From: Edaphochlamys debaryana
Lineage: Eukaryota; Chlorophyta; Chlorophyceae; Chlamydomonadales
NCBI GenBank assembly: GCA_016858145.1
Contig: JAEHOE010000030.1
Span: forward strand, 620,001 to 684,000
DNA: 64,000 bases
Direction of reading: 5' to 3'
The stretch's first letter is position 1; each line of letters starts with the position of its first letter. A model generated the notes under the pieces. It did no database searches, had not been told where the DNA came from, and saw nothing but the letters and a program-made list of their open reading frames with translations. A program made the position numbers and the translations under genes. Below are positions 1 to 11,797 of this stretch, piece after piece.

Positions 1-64
1 GGTGCTGGGGTTTGGGAGGGACCCACCTCCTCACCCCTCCCATCCCCGCCCTTCCCCCGCGCAG

Positions 65-1507
65 GAGCCCCTGCGTGACCCCATGCTGTACGACACCGTA
101 CTGACTAAGGAGGGCCAGCGGCTGGGTGGGTGATTGCTGCCACGTCAGCCTACAACCATACAAGCGCACCCACCCACCCGATCGCACCACATACCTTTTG
201 TTCGTCGTACCTCCGCCAACCACCCTTGGCCGAGTGCTGATCACCGCTGTTGGCCGCTGGACCCCCCCTGCATGTCCCCTGCGCAGTGGCGGCGCTGGCC
301 CCGGCGGTGGCAGCCCTGCAGCCCGCCCCCGAGCTGGTGCTGACGTCACCCCTCACGCGGTGGGGCCTGCGGCCGCTGGGGCCCCGTACCCTTAGGGCTC
401 ACCGGGGTGATCAAGAGGCGCCTCCAGGACTTCCGCCTTGGCCGGGCAACAGCACGGACCCGCGCTCACGGGTGGCCCCCTGCCCTTCCCTGTGCGGCGG
501 CTGTGCAGGTGCCTGCAGACGGCGGTGGCGGCCTGCCAGGGCCTGCGGCACGGAGTGCGGGTGAGGCGGCAGGGCGGCGGTGGGGGACAGGGACGAGCGT
601 GCAGGCCCCTCCCGCTCTCACACAGCGCTCGGGAGCCCCCCTCTACCAGCTCGTATCCTCCGCCCTCGAAGCCCTCGCCCTCCCCCCCCCCCATGTGCTC
701 CAGATCGAGGCCGAGCCCCTGCTCCGGGAGCGGCTGACTCTGTCCTCGGAGGTGGGGCGGCCGCCGGAGGAGCTCGCCCGCGACTTCCCAGAGTGAGCCG
801 GGCCCCGGGCCCCTGACGGCACCAACCCGGCCTCCGTCCCGCGACGTTGTCTGGCCCTGCCAAGCCCTACCGGGCTAGGTCGCAACTTCGCCGCACCCAC
901 AGTATCGTATCCTGACCTTCCCCTCCCCTTATCCTTGCCCCCTCCCTTTTGTCACCCCGACCCAGGGTCCGCTTCCCGCCCGACATGGAGCACGTGTGGT
1001 GGTACACGGAGGGGCTGGAGCCGCACAAGGTCGCCCGGGAGCCGCAGCGTGCGTGGGGGCTTGGGGGCAGGGAGGAAGCAAGCATGTCGCGGTGGGCAAG
1101 TTCGTTATCAGTTCCAGTGCCGTAGCCAACCCGGGCCCAAGCCCTGCGTTCACGCACCCTGCCTGCAGCGCTGGCGTGCCTCCACCCCCGCCCTGTCCCT
1201 GCCCTTTCCCCGCACCCACCCACTCCCTGCTTCCATCTCCAGCTACACCCTCGTCCTACCCCCCCACCCATCTCACCCCACCCACCACCACCAGCCTCCC
1301 CACGCTGCACCCCCTCCCCCTCCTCCTTTGCTCTGCCCCTCCCCCGCCGCAGCCGTCTACGAGGCCCGCCTGGAGCGCCTGCGCTGCTCCCTGGCCTCCC
1401 GCCCGCAGCGCTGCGTGCTGCTGGTGGCGCACTGGGGGGTGCTGCAGGCGCTCACGGGCCGGGGGCTGGAGCCGGGGGAGCTGGCCAGCGCCGAGGTGCG
1501 GCTGTGA
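65..1507 (+). CDS. Histidine phosphatase (phosphoglycerate mutase-like), 3' part
   Basis: Six exons join in phase: 65-125, 287-359, 509-560, 704-792, 966-1048 and 1353-1507, ending in TGA. The joined protein reads EPLRDPMLYDTVLTKEGQRL, then PELVLTSPLTR, then RCVLLVAHWGVLQALTG. The 'D..LT..G' segment, the 'V.TSPL.R' strand and the late catalytic 'VAHWG' histidine are the order seen in the phosphoglycerate-mutase/histidine phosphatase superfamily. The N-terminal RHG motif that carries the phospho-accepting histidine should lie in exons left of the window, so the gene is partial at its 5' end. Substrate cannot be told; plant and algal members act on sugar phosphates, phosphoproteins or other phosphoesters. 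No transit peptide can be judged without the start. Confidence 0.8.
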
Positions 1508-2902
1508 GGGGGCGGGGGTGGGAAACGGGGACGAGGCTATGCAAAAAGCAAGGCCAGCAAAGTGCAATCGGCTATGAAGGGCGTGGGGGTGGGGTGTATG
1601 GAGATGAAGACAGGAGCCCGTGGAGACGGGGCGGGGAGAGGGTGGACATAGGACGGCTTGAGAGCCGCGTGCCGGGAGGGGAGCGACGGAGAAGGATGAG
1701 GTGAGGGGCCGTTGGGAAGGCATGACATTGTGATGGGCTGCCCAGGGGGGGCAGGGGCGGGGCGGTGAGAGCTGCCAGCGCTGCTGAAGGGGGGCGGTGC
1801 GTGTTGACTGTTACCCAGGTGTGTCTCTGGTTGTACCCAAGCCCGGGGGGGGGGCACAGGTAGTTTGAGTGGAGGGCTGCTTGTGTGTGTCTATCTGCCC
1901 GAGCGGACCATCGAGTCCGGCAAGTACAAAGTGTTGCAACTACCGCACCAGATGCATGAGGCGCTTTAACAATACTGCGCTCAGTTTGGGCACAAGCGGG
2001 AAGGTTGATCTTCCAGACATGTCGCCGGCATGTTGGAGCGTGGTCGATAACTTTCCCATGAATCCCATGAAAAGGTGCAGGACGTCGACATGGAGGGCTT
2101 GGCTTAGGTTACAGTTCAGTAGATTTCGTGATCAGTCCTTGAAGGGCTATCTTGAACACTGTCTGTATTGACGTACTGAAGTACTGGTACTGAATGCTTT
2201 GATACTTGAAGAAGCCGCGAACGCGCACGAGGGGGTGCAGCTAGGACGGTGCAGCTGTATGTGAGCAGAGCTGTTGGGTACTGATGGACGCTGTGGTGCT
2301 CAAGAGCATAGCTCGAGGCACAGTCATAATGAAGAGAGTCATGCCGCTCATCTGCGATTGCAACTTTCCACGCCATTTGGGCCCATGCAGTTGCCGCACC
2401 CGCCACGCAGCCAAACACACACGCCATTACATCTGGACTCATGCCCAAGCCGCCCCGATCCACGACGTCCGCACACGCACAACTGGCATCGCCCCATGTT
2501 GGGTTGTGCAGGCACAAGCGACAGCCCCATTAGCACGCGTGCGACCCCGCCTTGGTCCCACCACGCAACCCCGCAAAGCAAGGAATGCAGTCCTTCCACC
2601 TTCCTGCCGCCCCACTCGGCTTGCACATCCATACCCCCAATCGCTACCTTCCCAACAATGCACAGTCGCCGGTTGGCCCCGTCGATAGTTCCTTCCAACC
2701 GCTTGACGCCCCGTGCAGCGTGTCTCTGTCACCGCGGCGGCTCACGGGCCCCTGACCATGCCCCCCATCACGAGGATCACGACCGCAGCACACGCCGCTC
2801 CGCCGCCGTCCCGCTCGCCCCGCCGACCCTGCCCACTCGTGCCACAAAGCTTCCGTACACCTCCTTACATGCCCCCCTTGCGCACGGCCCCACCAGCGCC
2901 GC
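1508..2902. other. Intergenic, no gene seen
   Basis: This stretch lies between two convergent genes: the histidine phosphatase (+) ends at 1507 and ANK-A (-) ends at 2903. The first 400 bases are G-rich on the + strand and probably include the 3' untranslated region of the phosphatase. Reading frames here are short or mirror the codon bias of the opposite strand, and none resembles a known family. Confidence 0.6.
2865..2869 (-). terminator. Candidate TGTAA polyadenylation signal of ANK-A
   Basis: On the minus strand TGTAA lies 34 bases past the ANK-A stop codon. TGTAA is the usual polyadenylation signal of Chlamydomonas and its relatives. The pentamer is short enough to occur by chance. Confidence 0.4.
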
Positions 2903-5037
2903 TCAGCGCCCCGCCGCCGCCCGCTGCTCCTCCACCCACGCCCTCACCGCCGCCGCCTCGCCGTCGTGCTGCATGAATCGCACCCGCGCCCCCGCTGCCT
3001 CCACCGCCTTGTCCCAGTCAACGCTGCACCCAGCGGCCAGCAGCCACTGCAGCGCAGGCAGCGGCGCGGCGGCGTTTCGGCCGTATGGTCTCGGGCCTGC
3101 GGTGACGATTGCGCGCGTGAGGACGCTGGCTGGGCCCAGCGCCGCGCCCATGCACCGCAGCACGCCCAGGGTGCGGAGGTCGCCGTTGTGGGCAGCTGCG
3201 ATGTAGGGCTCGCCGTCGGTCTGAGCAGGGAGCGGGTGCGGTGGGCAGACAGTAGGGGACGTGGGAAGGCTTGCAGAAAGGCACAACTTAGAGGCCAGAT
3301 CGCGCGAGCCGACCCCAACACGAGTCATGCACTGCCCCCAGCGGCAAAGCCCAGTGCGCCACCCCGGTCCCCACCCACCGGCGGCGCGCACCGCTGCTCC
3401 AGCAGCCAGCACAGCGCCGCCTCGGAGCCCGAGGCCGCAGCCGGCGCCCAGGCGGCCTTGACCGCCCGGCAGCCCCCTCCGCCCTGCGCTAGGGGGGTGA
3501 CCAGGTGCCGCAGCACCTCCACGGCGCCCGAGCGTGCGGCGGCGCAGACCAGATCCTCGCGGTCGTCCTCGGCGAAGTCAATGTCTGGGGCGCGAGTGCG
3601 GACAGGGGGTGAGGGTCACCCGGGTTAGTGAGGGGCAGGGTGTTGAGGGTCACCCGGGGGAGCAGGGTACAGGGCGGGGTGCAGGGCGGAGGGTGGGGGC
3701 GGGAGTGCGGGAGGGCACACGGGGAGGGGGACCCAGCGTGGAGGGCATGCCGGGAGTAGAGGTGAGGCTGCCAGCCTCGCTTCACGGCAGCGCAGACTCT
3801 CACCCTCTGCGCTCTGGAGGCAGGGCAGCAGCACCCGCAGCGCCTCGAGGCTGCCACCCGGCGCCACCACCTCGGGGTAGGAGGTGTGGAAGCGCGCTCC
3901 CGTCAGCAGCGGCGCCAGAGCCCCGAGCACCTGTGCGTGTCCGCGGTCCGCTGCGGCCCTCAGCATCTGCCGCATCGTCGAGAGAAGCAGCGCTCGGCCG
4001 CCGTCCAGAGCATCTGGGTGGACCCGGCTCTGGAGCTTGTTCAGTAGCCAAACGGCGGCCAAGGGCTTGCCGGTGCTCGCCGCAAGCTCGAGGGCGTCCA
4101 TCATACCGCCGAAGTCCGTACGGGCCGTAGCGCAGAGATGACTAAGCCGGTCAACGGTCAACGCATCGGGGAGCGAGTCGACCACAGCGCTGAAGGCGCC
4201 GCCGCTCGGCACGCAGCCGTGTGCCTGCAGCCACGCGACCTTCTCTCGCCAGTCGGGGGTGGGGCTGCCCAGGGCCGCGTCCATGAGCTGTGTCTTCCAG
4301 GCGCTCGGCATGGTGTGAGGGCCCTTGTCGTCTGGGACCAGATCGCGAAATGCCGCGAGGCTGTAGCCCGACATGGCGGCCTCGGTGAGCTGTACCCAGG
4401 GCACGTAGGCCGTCGGGGGCCGCACGGACTGGAGCCACTCCACGAGGGAGGAGAAACCGCCGCGCGCCGCGGCCGTGATGGCGTCTGCGGTCCAGCCCTG
4501 GCCGTCGGGGCCGGCGGCTTCGAGGACCCAGGCGCAGACGTCCCGGTGGCCTGCTCCTGCAGCGGTCTGCAGCAGGTGGTGCCAGTTGAGGTCGGCAGGC
4601 CGCCGGCACGGCTCGATCAGCCAGCGGCAGACCTCGAGCTGGTTGGCCTTGGCCGCTGCCTCCACCAGGCACGCCGTGGGCACCACCCCGGCTGCTGCGA
4701 GTGCCGTTTGCAGGTTCACAAGGTCGCCGCTGGCCGCCGTGAGGCTCAAGAGCTGACGACGCTGGGCAAGCGTCAGCTCCCGGTATGCGGGTGCCCCCGC
4801 GGACCAGTGCGCTGCGAAGGCCCCCCGCGAGACCGGTTGCGAGAGCCTGACGGAGACGCGGTCGGCCAGCAGCTGCGAGCTAGCCCTGTCCGCTAGCCTC
4901 AGCGAGCATGCCACGTCGTTTGGTGGTAGAAACGATGCGAGTTTGTGAATGATCTCGGGCATCCAGACGTTTGAGGCGTCGCAATCTATGTTGCCATCGC
5001 TCGAGTCCGGCTCTGTCAAGCTCAGGGGCTCTTCCAT
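2903..5037 (-). CDS. Ankyrin-type repeat protein with F-box-like N-terminus (ANK-A)
   Basis: Three exons on the minus strand join in phase: 5037-3804, 3584-3379 and 3220-2903. The N-terminus has a short acidic stretch, then an F-box-like segment with 'MPEIIHKLASFLPPNDVAC' and 'LRLADRAS'. The rest is helical repeats of ankyrin style: runs such as 'EAAAKANQLEVCRWLIE', 'TAAGAGHRDVCAWVLE' and 'AAHNGDLRTLGVLRCMGAA', about 30-35 residues apart. The last exon opens with TDGEPY. A paralog (ANK-B) lies at 60309-62482 in the same orientation, with a matching last-exon boundary (TDGQCY). I recall the same architecture as a multigene family in volvocine algae, with no assigned biochemical role. An F-box-like start would suit a ubiquitin-ligase adaptor, but that is inference. 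Head to head with the secreted-protein gene at 6079. Confidence 0.85.
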
Positions 5038-5435
5038 TTGAGCTACGGCGCGCTTCCTTGGTCGGTAATGGTCGGCAACTTGCAGCCAAGTATCGTGCTA
5101 GAGAGCACCGAGAGAGTGCCAAGAGCCTAGCTAACGGTGCGAACCTAGCTAAGAAAACGCGACATGGCAAGGCAGCGGCGACCTGGTCACGACACCCACC
5201 ACCGGGATCTGCCGGGATCGGGGTGCCTGGGGTACCCCCGCTTCGGCCCTCCCCCGCCCCCGCCTCGCCCACACCCGGCCTCAGCTACTCCTAGAGAGCC
5301 ACCTCAATGCAACAAGCACAGCTCCCCTGCATGCCGGTCTGGGCTGGGCCGGCAGGCGGAACCGTCTCCCGGCACGGGGTGCGGCGGGCGGGACGGGGGC
5401 AGGTTGAGGGGGCACGGGCGTGGAGGGCGTGGGAG

Positions 5436-5719
5436 ACGAAAACGGGCACCGGGCGAGAAATTCTCGTGATACAGCGTGCGTCTGCCCCACTTCCCCTCAG
5501 CAACCGACTGTTTCTCCGGCTAACTCGTCTTCCTCGGCTCGGCTCGGCATGCCCTCCATCCTGGGCTTGCGCAGCAGCCTCGGCCTGGGAAGGCCACTCC
5601 ACAACCCTTGCTTCCTCGGTGAGACTTTGTCCTCAGCTATACTACATTCGCTTCGTTCCTCGACCGGGTGCTGAAGTCTCTTGCAAGCCCCTCTCGGCCT
5701 GCTGCCGCCGTATATAGGG
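5436..5719 (+). repeat. Tandem promoter module, copy A
   Basis: First copy of a diverged tandem duplication. Shared blocks with copy B, in the same order, include 'gtgatac', 'ctcgtctt/ctcgtctc', 'catgcc.tccatcc', 'ggaaggccactc', 'ctcggtgag' and 'gcaagcccctctcggcctg'. It ends in tatatag (5711-5717). Offset to copy B is about 298 bases at the left and 283 at the right, so small deletions have accumulated. Confidence 0.75.
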
Positions 5720-5741
5720 AGGGGGGCGACGGGTTTCGGGG

Positions 5742-6002
5742 CACGAGGAACGGGCAAACTCATGTGATACAACGTGTGCCCCCACTGTACCTCAGAACCC
5801 GACTATTTCTCTGGCTGACTCGTCTCTCTCGGCTCGAGGACATGCCGTCCATCCAATGACTCCCAGCATCCCGGCTGGGGAAGGCCACTCTACACTGCAC
5901 TCTCGGTGAGGCCTTGTTCTCGGCTATGTAGTCCATTTGCTTGGTTCCCCGGCTGCTGCCAGTCTCCTGCAAGCCCCTCTCGGCCTGCTGCCGTACATAG
6001 GG
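5742..6002 (+). repeat. Tandem promoter module, copy B
   Basis: Second copy of the module that starts at 5436. It ends in tacatag (5994-6000), about 80 bases before the ATG at 6079, where copy A has a better TATA box (tatatag). Substitutions and small indels show the duplication is not recent. Confidence 0.75.
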
Positions 6003-6078
6003 TCCCGCGACCTCACCCGGTCGGTCGCCAGCCCGTTCAGACCACACCTTGCAGACTACATACAGAAGAGATAGCCAA

Positions 6079-9000
6079 TATGCGCAAAGTATCGCCTCAT
6101 ACGTGGCTGCTGGTATTGGCCATCCTCGCTTGCGCTCAACATGCCATCCAGGCAGACGCCGCCGGCTTTTTACCAGACTTACCAGACTGCGGAACCAAAG
6201 CTTGTGACGCAGCAGGTCGTCAATTCGGGTAGGATGGAGAAACTCTCCTAAACTCCCCTGACTCACACATTTGCCCAGGCTTCGGTCGGCTTGACCGTCC
6301 CGAAGGCCGATGTTCTTGCGCTTATGTTGCGGGCCTCATTGTGTAGGGACGCTTGCTGCGAGGGGTTTTGCATCTGCTACCTCCTGTCAGTCATCTGTAG
6401 ATGTGCGTCCATGATTACCCTCGCCCTGCCCTGCCTCCTCGACCTACCTCCCGCAGACGCCGGAGCCGCTCCCTACTCGACGTCACCACTGAGGGCGCAT
6501 GCGCATTCATGGGCACCAACCTGACTGCCAACCCGCTATACCAGGCGGCGCTGCTGGCAGCCGCTGCCCTAGGCAACATGGCCCTCGCCGCGCCCGGGGT
6601 GCTGACCTGGTACAGCACGCGCTGGGACGCCGTCGTACGACCCCTGCTAGGTAAGGCGCAAGATGACCACATGCAGCTTCACCGCGAACCCGCTCAGCTC
6701 CTTCAGACGGCTGGAAACCAGCCGCTGCCACGTCCACCGCCCTCGTGCGTTTCCCCTCCCCATCCAACTGCCCGCTCCCGACCCTCGCCCCTTTCCCCCG
6801 CCTGCAACCCAGGCACGGTCCTGTGCTCCTCCCAGCCGCTGCCCCCCGATGCCGCCGACGCCGCCGTCATGCTGCTGCACAACCTGGTGGTGCCGCCCTA
6901 CAAGGCGAGTGGGCGAGGGCTTGCGGGGGAGGCGGCAGGGGAGGCGGCAGGGAGGCGGCAGGGGAGGGGGGCACGGCAGAGAGCGCAGGAGGGCACGGAG
7001 GAGCCCAATCCAGGTTCCGTAGCATGGGGAACGGAGACGGGCCTCATGGTGCAAGTGGTGTGGCTGCTTGTTTGTACCAGCTGCTGGTGAGCTGTGGCCC
7101 CAGCCCAGCGCCCGCTCCGCATTTGCCATGACATAAGCCCACCCCGTTGTGTCTACCTCCACGCAGACTCTGATGCAGGGCCCTCTGTGGACTCGAGTGT
7201 CGGACACGCTCGAGGAGCAGCAGTCTACGTTTGACCTGTGAGCCGGGGCATGCGGAGGGTTAAGGCTGGTAGGGGGCCAGGAGGCGACGGGCGGGGGTTG
7301 GGTGCAGCACGCCTACGAGCACTCCTCCTTGGGGGTGACCTCTGCCTACACCTCGCTCCGTCCCCCTCCAAGCAAGCGTCTGCGTCTGAGCATTTGGCCC
7401 AAGCCCACACCCGCCCCCTGACCCCTTTCAAATTTACCCCTTACCCTTTCCCTCCACACCCCAACCCCAGTGAGGAGGACCAGTTCCTGGACCGGGACGC
7501 CGTGACGCGGGCCGTAACGCAGTACCAGGGCATGGTGCAGCTGGTGGGGCTGTTCAAGTCCTCATCGGCCTCATCCTCCTCGGACCCCTTTTCTGGCGAC
7601 GGATGGACCACCACCACCAGCTGGGGCTCGCGCCGCCGCTCGCTGTCGGCCCTTGTGGCTGGCTTGATGCCGGTGCCGCGGAACCGGGTTGCGGATCTGG
7701 CGGTCGCGTTTGACACGGTGCTGCGGCCGCTGAGGGCGCTGTCGAGGGCTGCGGGGAAGTGGCAGCGGCGGCGGTTGGGGTCGACGGCCGACCCAGATGC
7801 GCCCGACCCAGATCAGGACGGCGATGGTGATGCTGATCTGGCCAGCCAACTGTCGGACCTGCTCTCCAGCCTGACCGGCGCCCCCTCCGCGAGTGATGAT
7901 GACTCAGACGATGACTACGGCTTCACTCTGGTCACGGACGATGCCTGGACGACTGGTAGGCCGGGCGAGAGAAGCCAAGGGAGGACAGAGGCCGGGAGAG
8001 GAATTTCGGGGTGGAGTTTAGGGCGGGTACGTGCACCGCAACTTCCTCCTCCACGTGACGCACCCTCCGCTCCTGGCCCCTTCGCTCCCCTCCAGACGCC
8101 TGGACCGACCCCGCCTCCATCTCGGCCGTGTTGGACGTGGCCCGCTCCGCCCTCAACGCCGCCCTGGGCAACGTCTCCCAGTACGCCTACAACGGCGGCG
8201 CGCTGCCGGCCGCCCCCGGCCCCGCCCTGGCCGCCTTCAACGCCTCGCCCATGGCCATGACGCCCGGGGAGGAGGCATCGTTCCGGGCCATGCTGGCCAG
8301 GTGGGAGGGGGTGGGGTGGGGCGGGGACCTGCCAGGTGGTTGTGAGAGTTGGGTATAGGACAGGAGGGGTCCCGAACGAGGCCGTGTTCCGGCTCCTACC
8401 TGGCCCTGACGACGTGCCGTGACGTTGCTTTGTTCCATGCCCCTGCCTCATCCATCCAGCCTGGACCAGCTCCAGGCCGCCGTACTCGCCTTCGCCGCGG
8501 CTTACTCATCCTGGCCAGGTGAGGCACCTGAAGCACATGCATGCCAGACAGTCAGGGGTTAGTGTTTAGGTTTCGGAGTACATACATGAAGGCCCCCACT
8601 CAACAGCCAAGCACCGTGCCCTGCATCCCTCCCCGCAGACCCGCCTCCTGCCGGCTGGGCGCCGGCCCCCCTGGCGCCGCCGGGGCCCGTCCTGCCCTTC
8701 CCCGTGCCCGCCTCCGTCCTGGCACCGCCCTCGCAGGCGGCCGCCGCTGCCGCCAATCAGTGTGCCACCAACCCCGCCGCTGACGTCACTGGCTACGGAG
8801 CCATGTTCACAGCACCCACGGTAAGCCGGCGTCCCCCGGCGCAGCTCAGTGCGTGCCGCCTAAATCCCTCCCGGCACAGGGCCCAGGCTGCTCAGTGTTG
8901 TGCCGAGGTTCTACTTAATCCGAAAACAGTAAACAGGCAGATGTCAGATCAGTGCAGCGGCACTACACTCAGTCACAAGCCATCCACGCGTGCCCCTCGC

Positions 9001-11797
9001 GCCTTCGTTGCCTGCAGGCCTCCAGCCCCTACAGGGACCCGCTCCTGGCGCTGCTGCCCTCCGCCGGCAGGGCCCTGAGGGCGCTGCCCACGGTGGCCGG
9101 CTGGTGGGCAGGCGTATGGGACAACTACCTGCGCCCCGTCATGGGTGAGCGGGGCACATGCTTTGACCACCTACCCCCATCCGGCTGGTGGGCCAGACCC
9201 GGTTAGTTGCACGTTGCATTGACCCACATGCTGCCTGCTTTCAGCCCTCACGTGTACCCGTCAAATTCACACTCTATCCCGTCTCCTCCGCTCCATCCCT
9301 TCCCCCAGTCGCCGGCAACTGCCAGCCCGTGAGCTCCGCCGCCGTCAGCGACGCCCAGGCCGACGCCTTCCTGGCCGCCCTGCGCCTGCACGGCTGGCCG
9401 GTGCTGCAGCGCCTGGCGCGGACCAACGCAGGCGCAGTGGGGGTGGGCCTGGTGCTCAAGGTGCGTGCACTGCGCACATCGTCAGGGTCGGGTTTGGAAG
9501 GGGGGTCAGAGTGGAGGGGCATGCAGTGCATAGCGGAGCAACCCACTGCTGGTTGAGGGGCGGGGCGGTTGCTCCAGAAGATAGCGACACGAGGCTCGCC
9601 CCTTTGCCCCACCGCAGCACCACGCCCTCACGCAGCTGAGCGTCCCTCAGTGGGCCAACCTGAGCGGCAGGCGAGTCTTCAGAGAGCTTGGGCGGGCTAT
9701 CCAGCTCGTTAGAAAGAGCCGCCCCACACCCACCCCACGCAACCCGTCCGACCCTCGCTCCCGCGCAGCGCCCTCAACGCCTACCTGACCCGGGACAACC
9801 TGCGTGCGGCGGTGCAGCTTGCGGCGGCGCACTCGCAGAGCGCCGCACTCTTCAGCAGTGACCTCACGTGAGTAAGCCCTGACGGTATCCATCGCTCGGG
9901 TACCGTGGATGGGGCCGTCATGCCCGATTTAAGGGCCCGGGTCCGATGGGCAACATGCAGGTACCCGCATCCCGTTCCTCACCGCGGCACCCGCCCCTTG
10001 CTGCCCTGTGCCTCAGGGGGAGTCCCGCCAAGCAGACTGCCATTGCCATCCTGCACGCCGTGCTGAGGGGCGGCGAAGACTTCCTCCTCGAGGTGCGCCA
10101 GGCTTCGCTTTCTGACCGGGATGCCGTGTGTGTGGGTGCATGGGTTGGACACCCACGCGCCTTCACTCCGTGCCTCCCACCACCCAGCGGGCGCAGGCCG
10201 CGGGCGCAGGCCCAGCATGCAAGCAAAGCCCCGCCCGCACTTCCAGTACTGACGTGTGTCACCCCTTTGGTGCACCACAGGCCATCAGCCCGCCCTTCCT
10301 GCGCCAGGACATCGCCCTCGACACCCTCGTCGCCCTGCAGGTGGGGTGGTGCGCTAGGAGTACCCTTGCTTTCTGCTGGGGTTCACTCGCTGGGGTTTGC
10401 TTGCTGGGGACACGATGGACGCTGGTGTCAGTGATGGGGCGATGGGTTGAGCTGTACGGCATCTGTCGGCCTGTCTCTCCCTCGGCTGCTGGCGACGACC
10501 TAAATACCCCCCCCGCCCCCCAAACCCGTTGGGCCGCAGGCTGCAGCGCTGGTGCCCCTGCTCCAGGCCGTCCCGAGCCCCGCCCCCGCCAGGCCCTCCA
10601 CCGCGGCCTCCCTGCAAGGCGCGCCCCTGCCGCCCAGTCCCTCGCCCCCGCCATCCCCCCGGGCAGCCACCAGTCCCCTCGACCAGTACACGCTCAGCCT
10701 CCGCCAGATGGATGCACAGCAGGCCGCTGACTTCCAGACCTTTGCTGAGAGGTACGTGGGCAGTGCTGAGGGTCTAACGTGCGGAGCAGGAAGGAGGTGG
10801 ATTCCTTCCACCCGCCATATCAACGCCTCGCCATAACCGCCTTTAACCCCACCCACCCCGAACCACAGCGTCGGAGACCTCGTCGTCCAGGGCTCCTACG
10901 CACTCGCCCTCGCCGGCTTCCCGGCATGTAAGCTGTGGCGGTTGAATGGTTGGGCGCTGACGGGGCCACATCTAGCTCAAGGGCAGGCCATTCGGTAGAC
11001 GACCTGCCCCTGGCCTGCCATGCCTGCGATACCGAGACCAAGACAGCCACCATCAGCATCTCACCTGTATGTGTTGTACTCCCTCCACCCACCCTCCCAT
11101 TTGCGCAGCGGACCCGCTGCCCGGTGCCCTCCCGCGTGACAGCGGCAGGGACGGCCTCCACCTCTTCGCCACCGACGGCGCCCTGCACCTCAGCTCGCGC
11201 CCTCCCCGCCCGCCCAGCCCGCCGCCCCTTCCGCCGCGCCGCCCCGCGCGCCCCCCGCGCTCGCCCAGCAAGTCCCCGCCGCCCCCCTGGTACAACGACT
11301 TCCCCTGGACCACCGACGACACTTCCTCGTCGGCCCCTTCGCCCAGCTGGACCCCGCCCCCCAAGTCCGGCCCCAGCGTCGATGCCGTGGCAGGCATCAT
11401 CCTTGCCGTACTCGTGGGGCTGTGTTTGGTGTGGGGCCTCGCCAGCTGGCAGCGGGAGCGCATCACCCGGCTGCTGCGGGGCGGCAGCAAGGGCCCGGTT
11501 CCAGCGGTGGGGGGTGCTATGGGCGGTGGTGCCGCGGGTGTGGGTATGGGTGCCGCGGGCGATGTTGAGGTCGGCGCCGGAGGGAAGGGGGGCGTGGTGA
11601 AGGGGTGGCGCGAGGAGGAGGATGTGGAGAGGGCGCGGCTGGTGGCCGACTCGGCCAGCTCTGGGTCGGTGGAGACGGAGGCTGGGAAAGAGGGGGTCAG
11701 TGACGTGGAAGTCGCTGCCGGGGAGAAGCGTGAGAGGGTTGAGGATGACGAGGCCAGCGAGCGCGCACCCCTGGTGGCGGTCAGCTTGGAAAGGTGA
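6079..11797 (+). CDS. Secreted type I membrane protein, Pro-rich stalk, unknown function
   Basis: I do not recognise this family. The ATG at 6079 begins a clear signal peptide (MRKVSPHTW, then LLVLAILACA, then AHAIQ-type polar residues before ADAAG). About 17 small exons follow, giving roughly 900-1,000 residues. They include LLDVTTEGACAFMGTN (6470s), QLVGLFKSSSASSSS and a large acidic exon (7470-7950), YRDPLLALLPSAGRAL (9030s) and DDTSSSAPSPSW (11310s). The C-terminal exon (from about 11107) has a proline-rich stalk (PPSPPPLPPRRP), one hydrophobic helix (VDAVAGIILAVLVGLCLVW, about 11380-11440) and a Gly-rich then acidic cytoplasmic tail ending at 11797. The stalk resembles hydroxyproline-rich volvocine extracellular proteins. 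A surface or wall-matrix role is inference. The join between 6229 and about 6465 is unresolved: exon 1 ends in phase 1 and no tested link keeps frame. Confidence 0.7.

Larger units (their letters stand above)
5038..6078. promoter_or_regulatory. Divergent intergenic region with a duplicated module
   Basis: It separates the starts of ANK-A (-) and the secreted protein (+). Next to ANK-A are two 'ctagctaa' boxes (about 5128-5152). The right two thirds consist of two diverged copies of a module of about 260-285 bases, listed separately. Each copy ends in a TATA-like box. No coding sequence is supported. Confidence 0.6.

Noticed and set aside
2274..3206. 310-codon open frame on the plus strand
   Set aside because: Overlaps the ANK-A last exon on the other strand and has a Pro/Ser/Ala/His bias without any motif.
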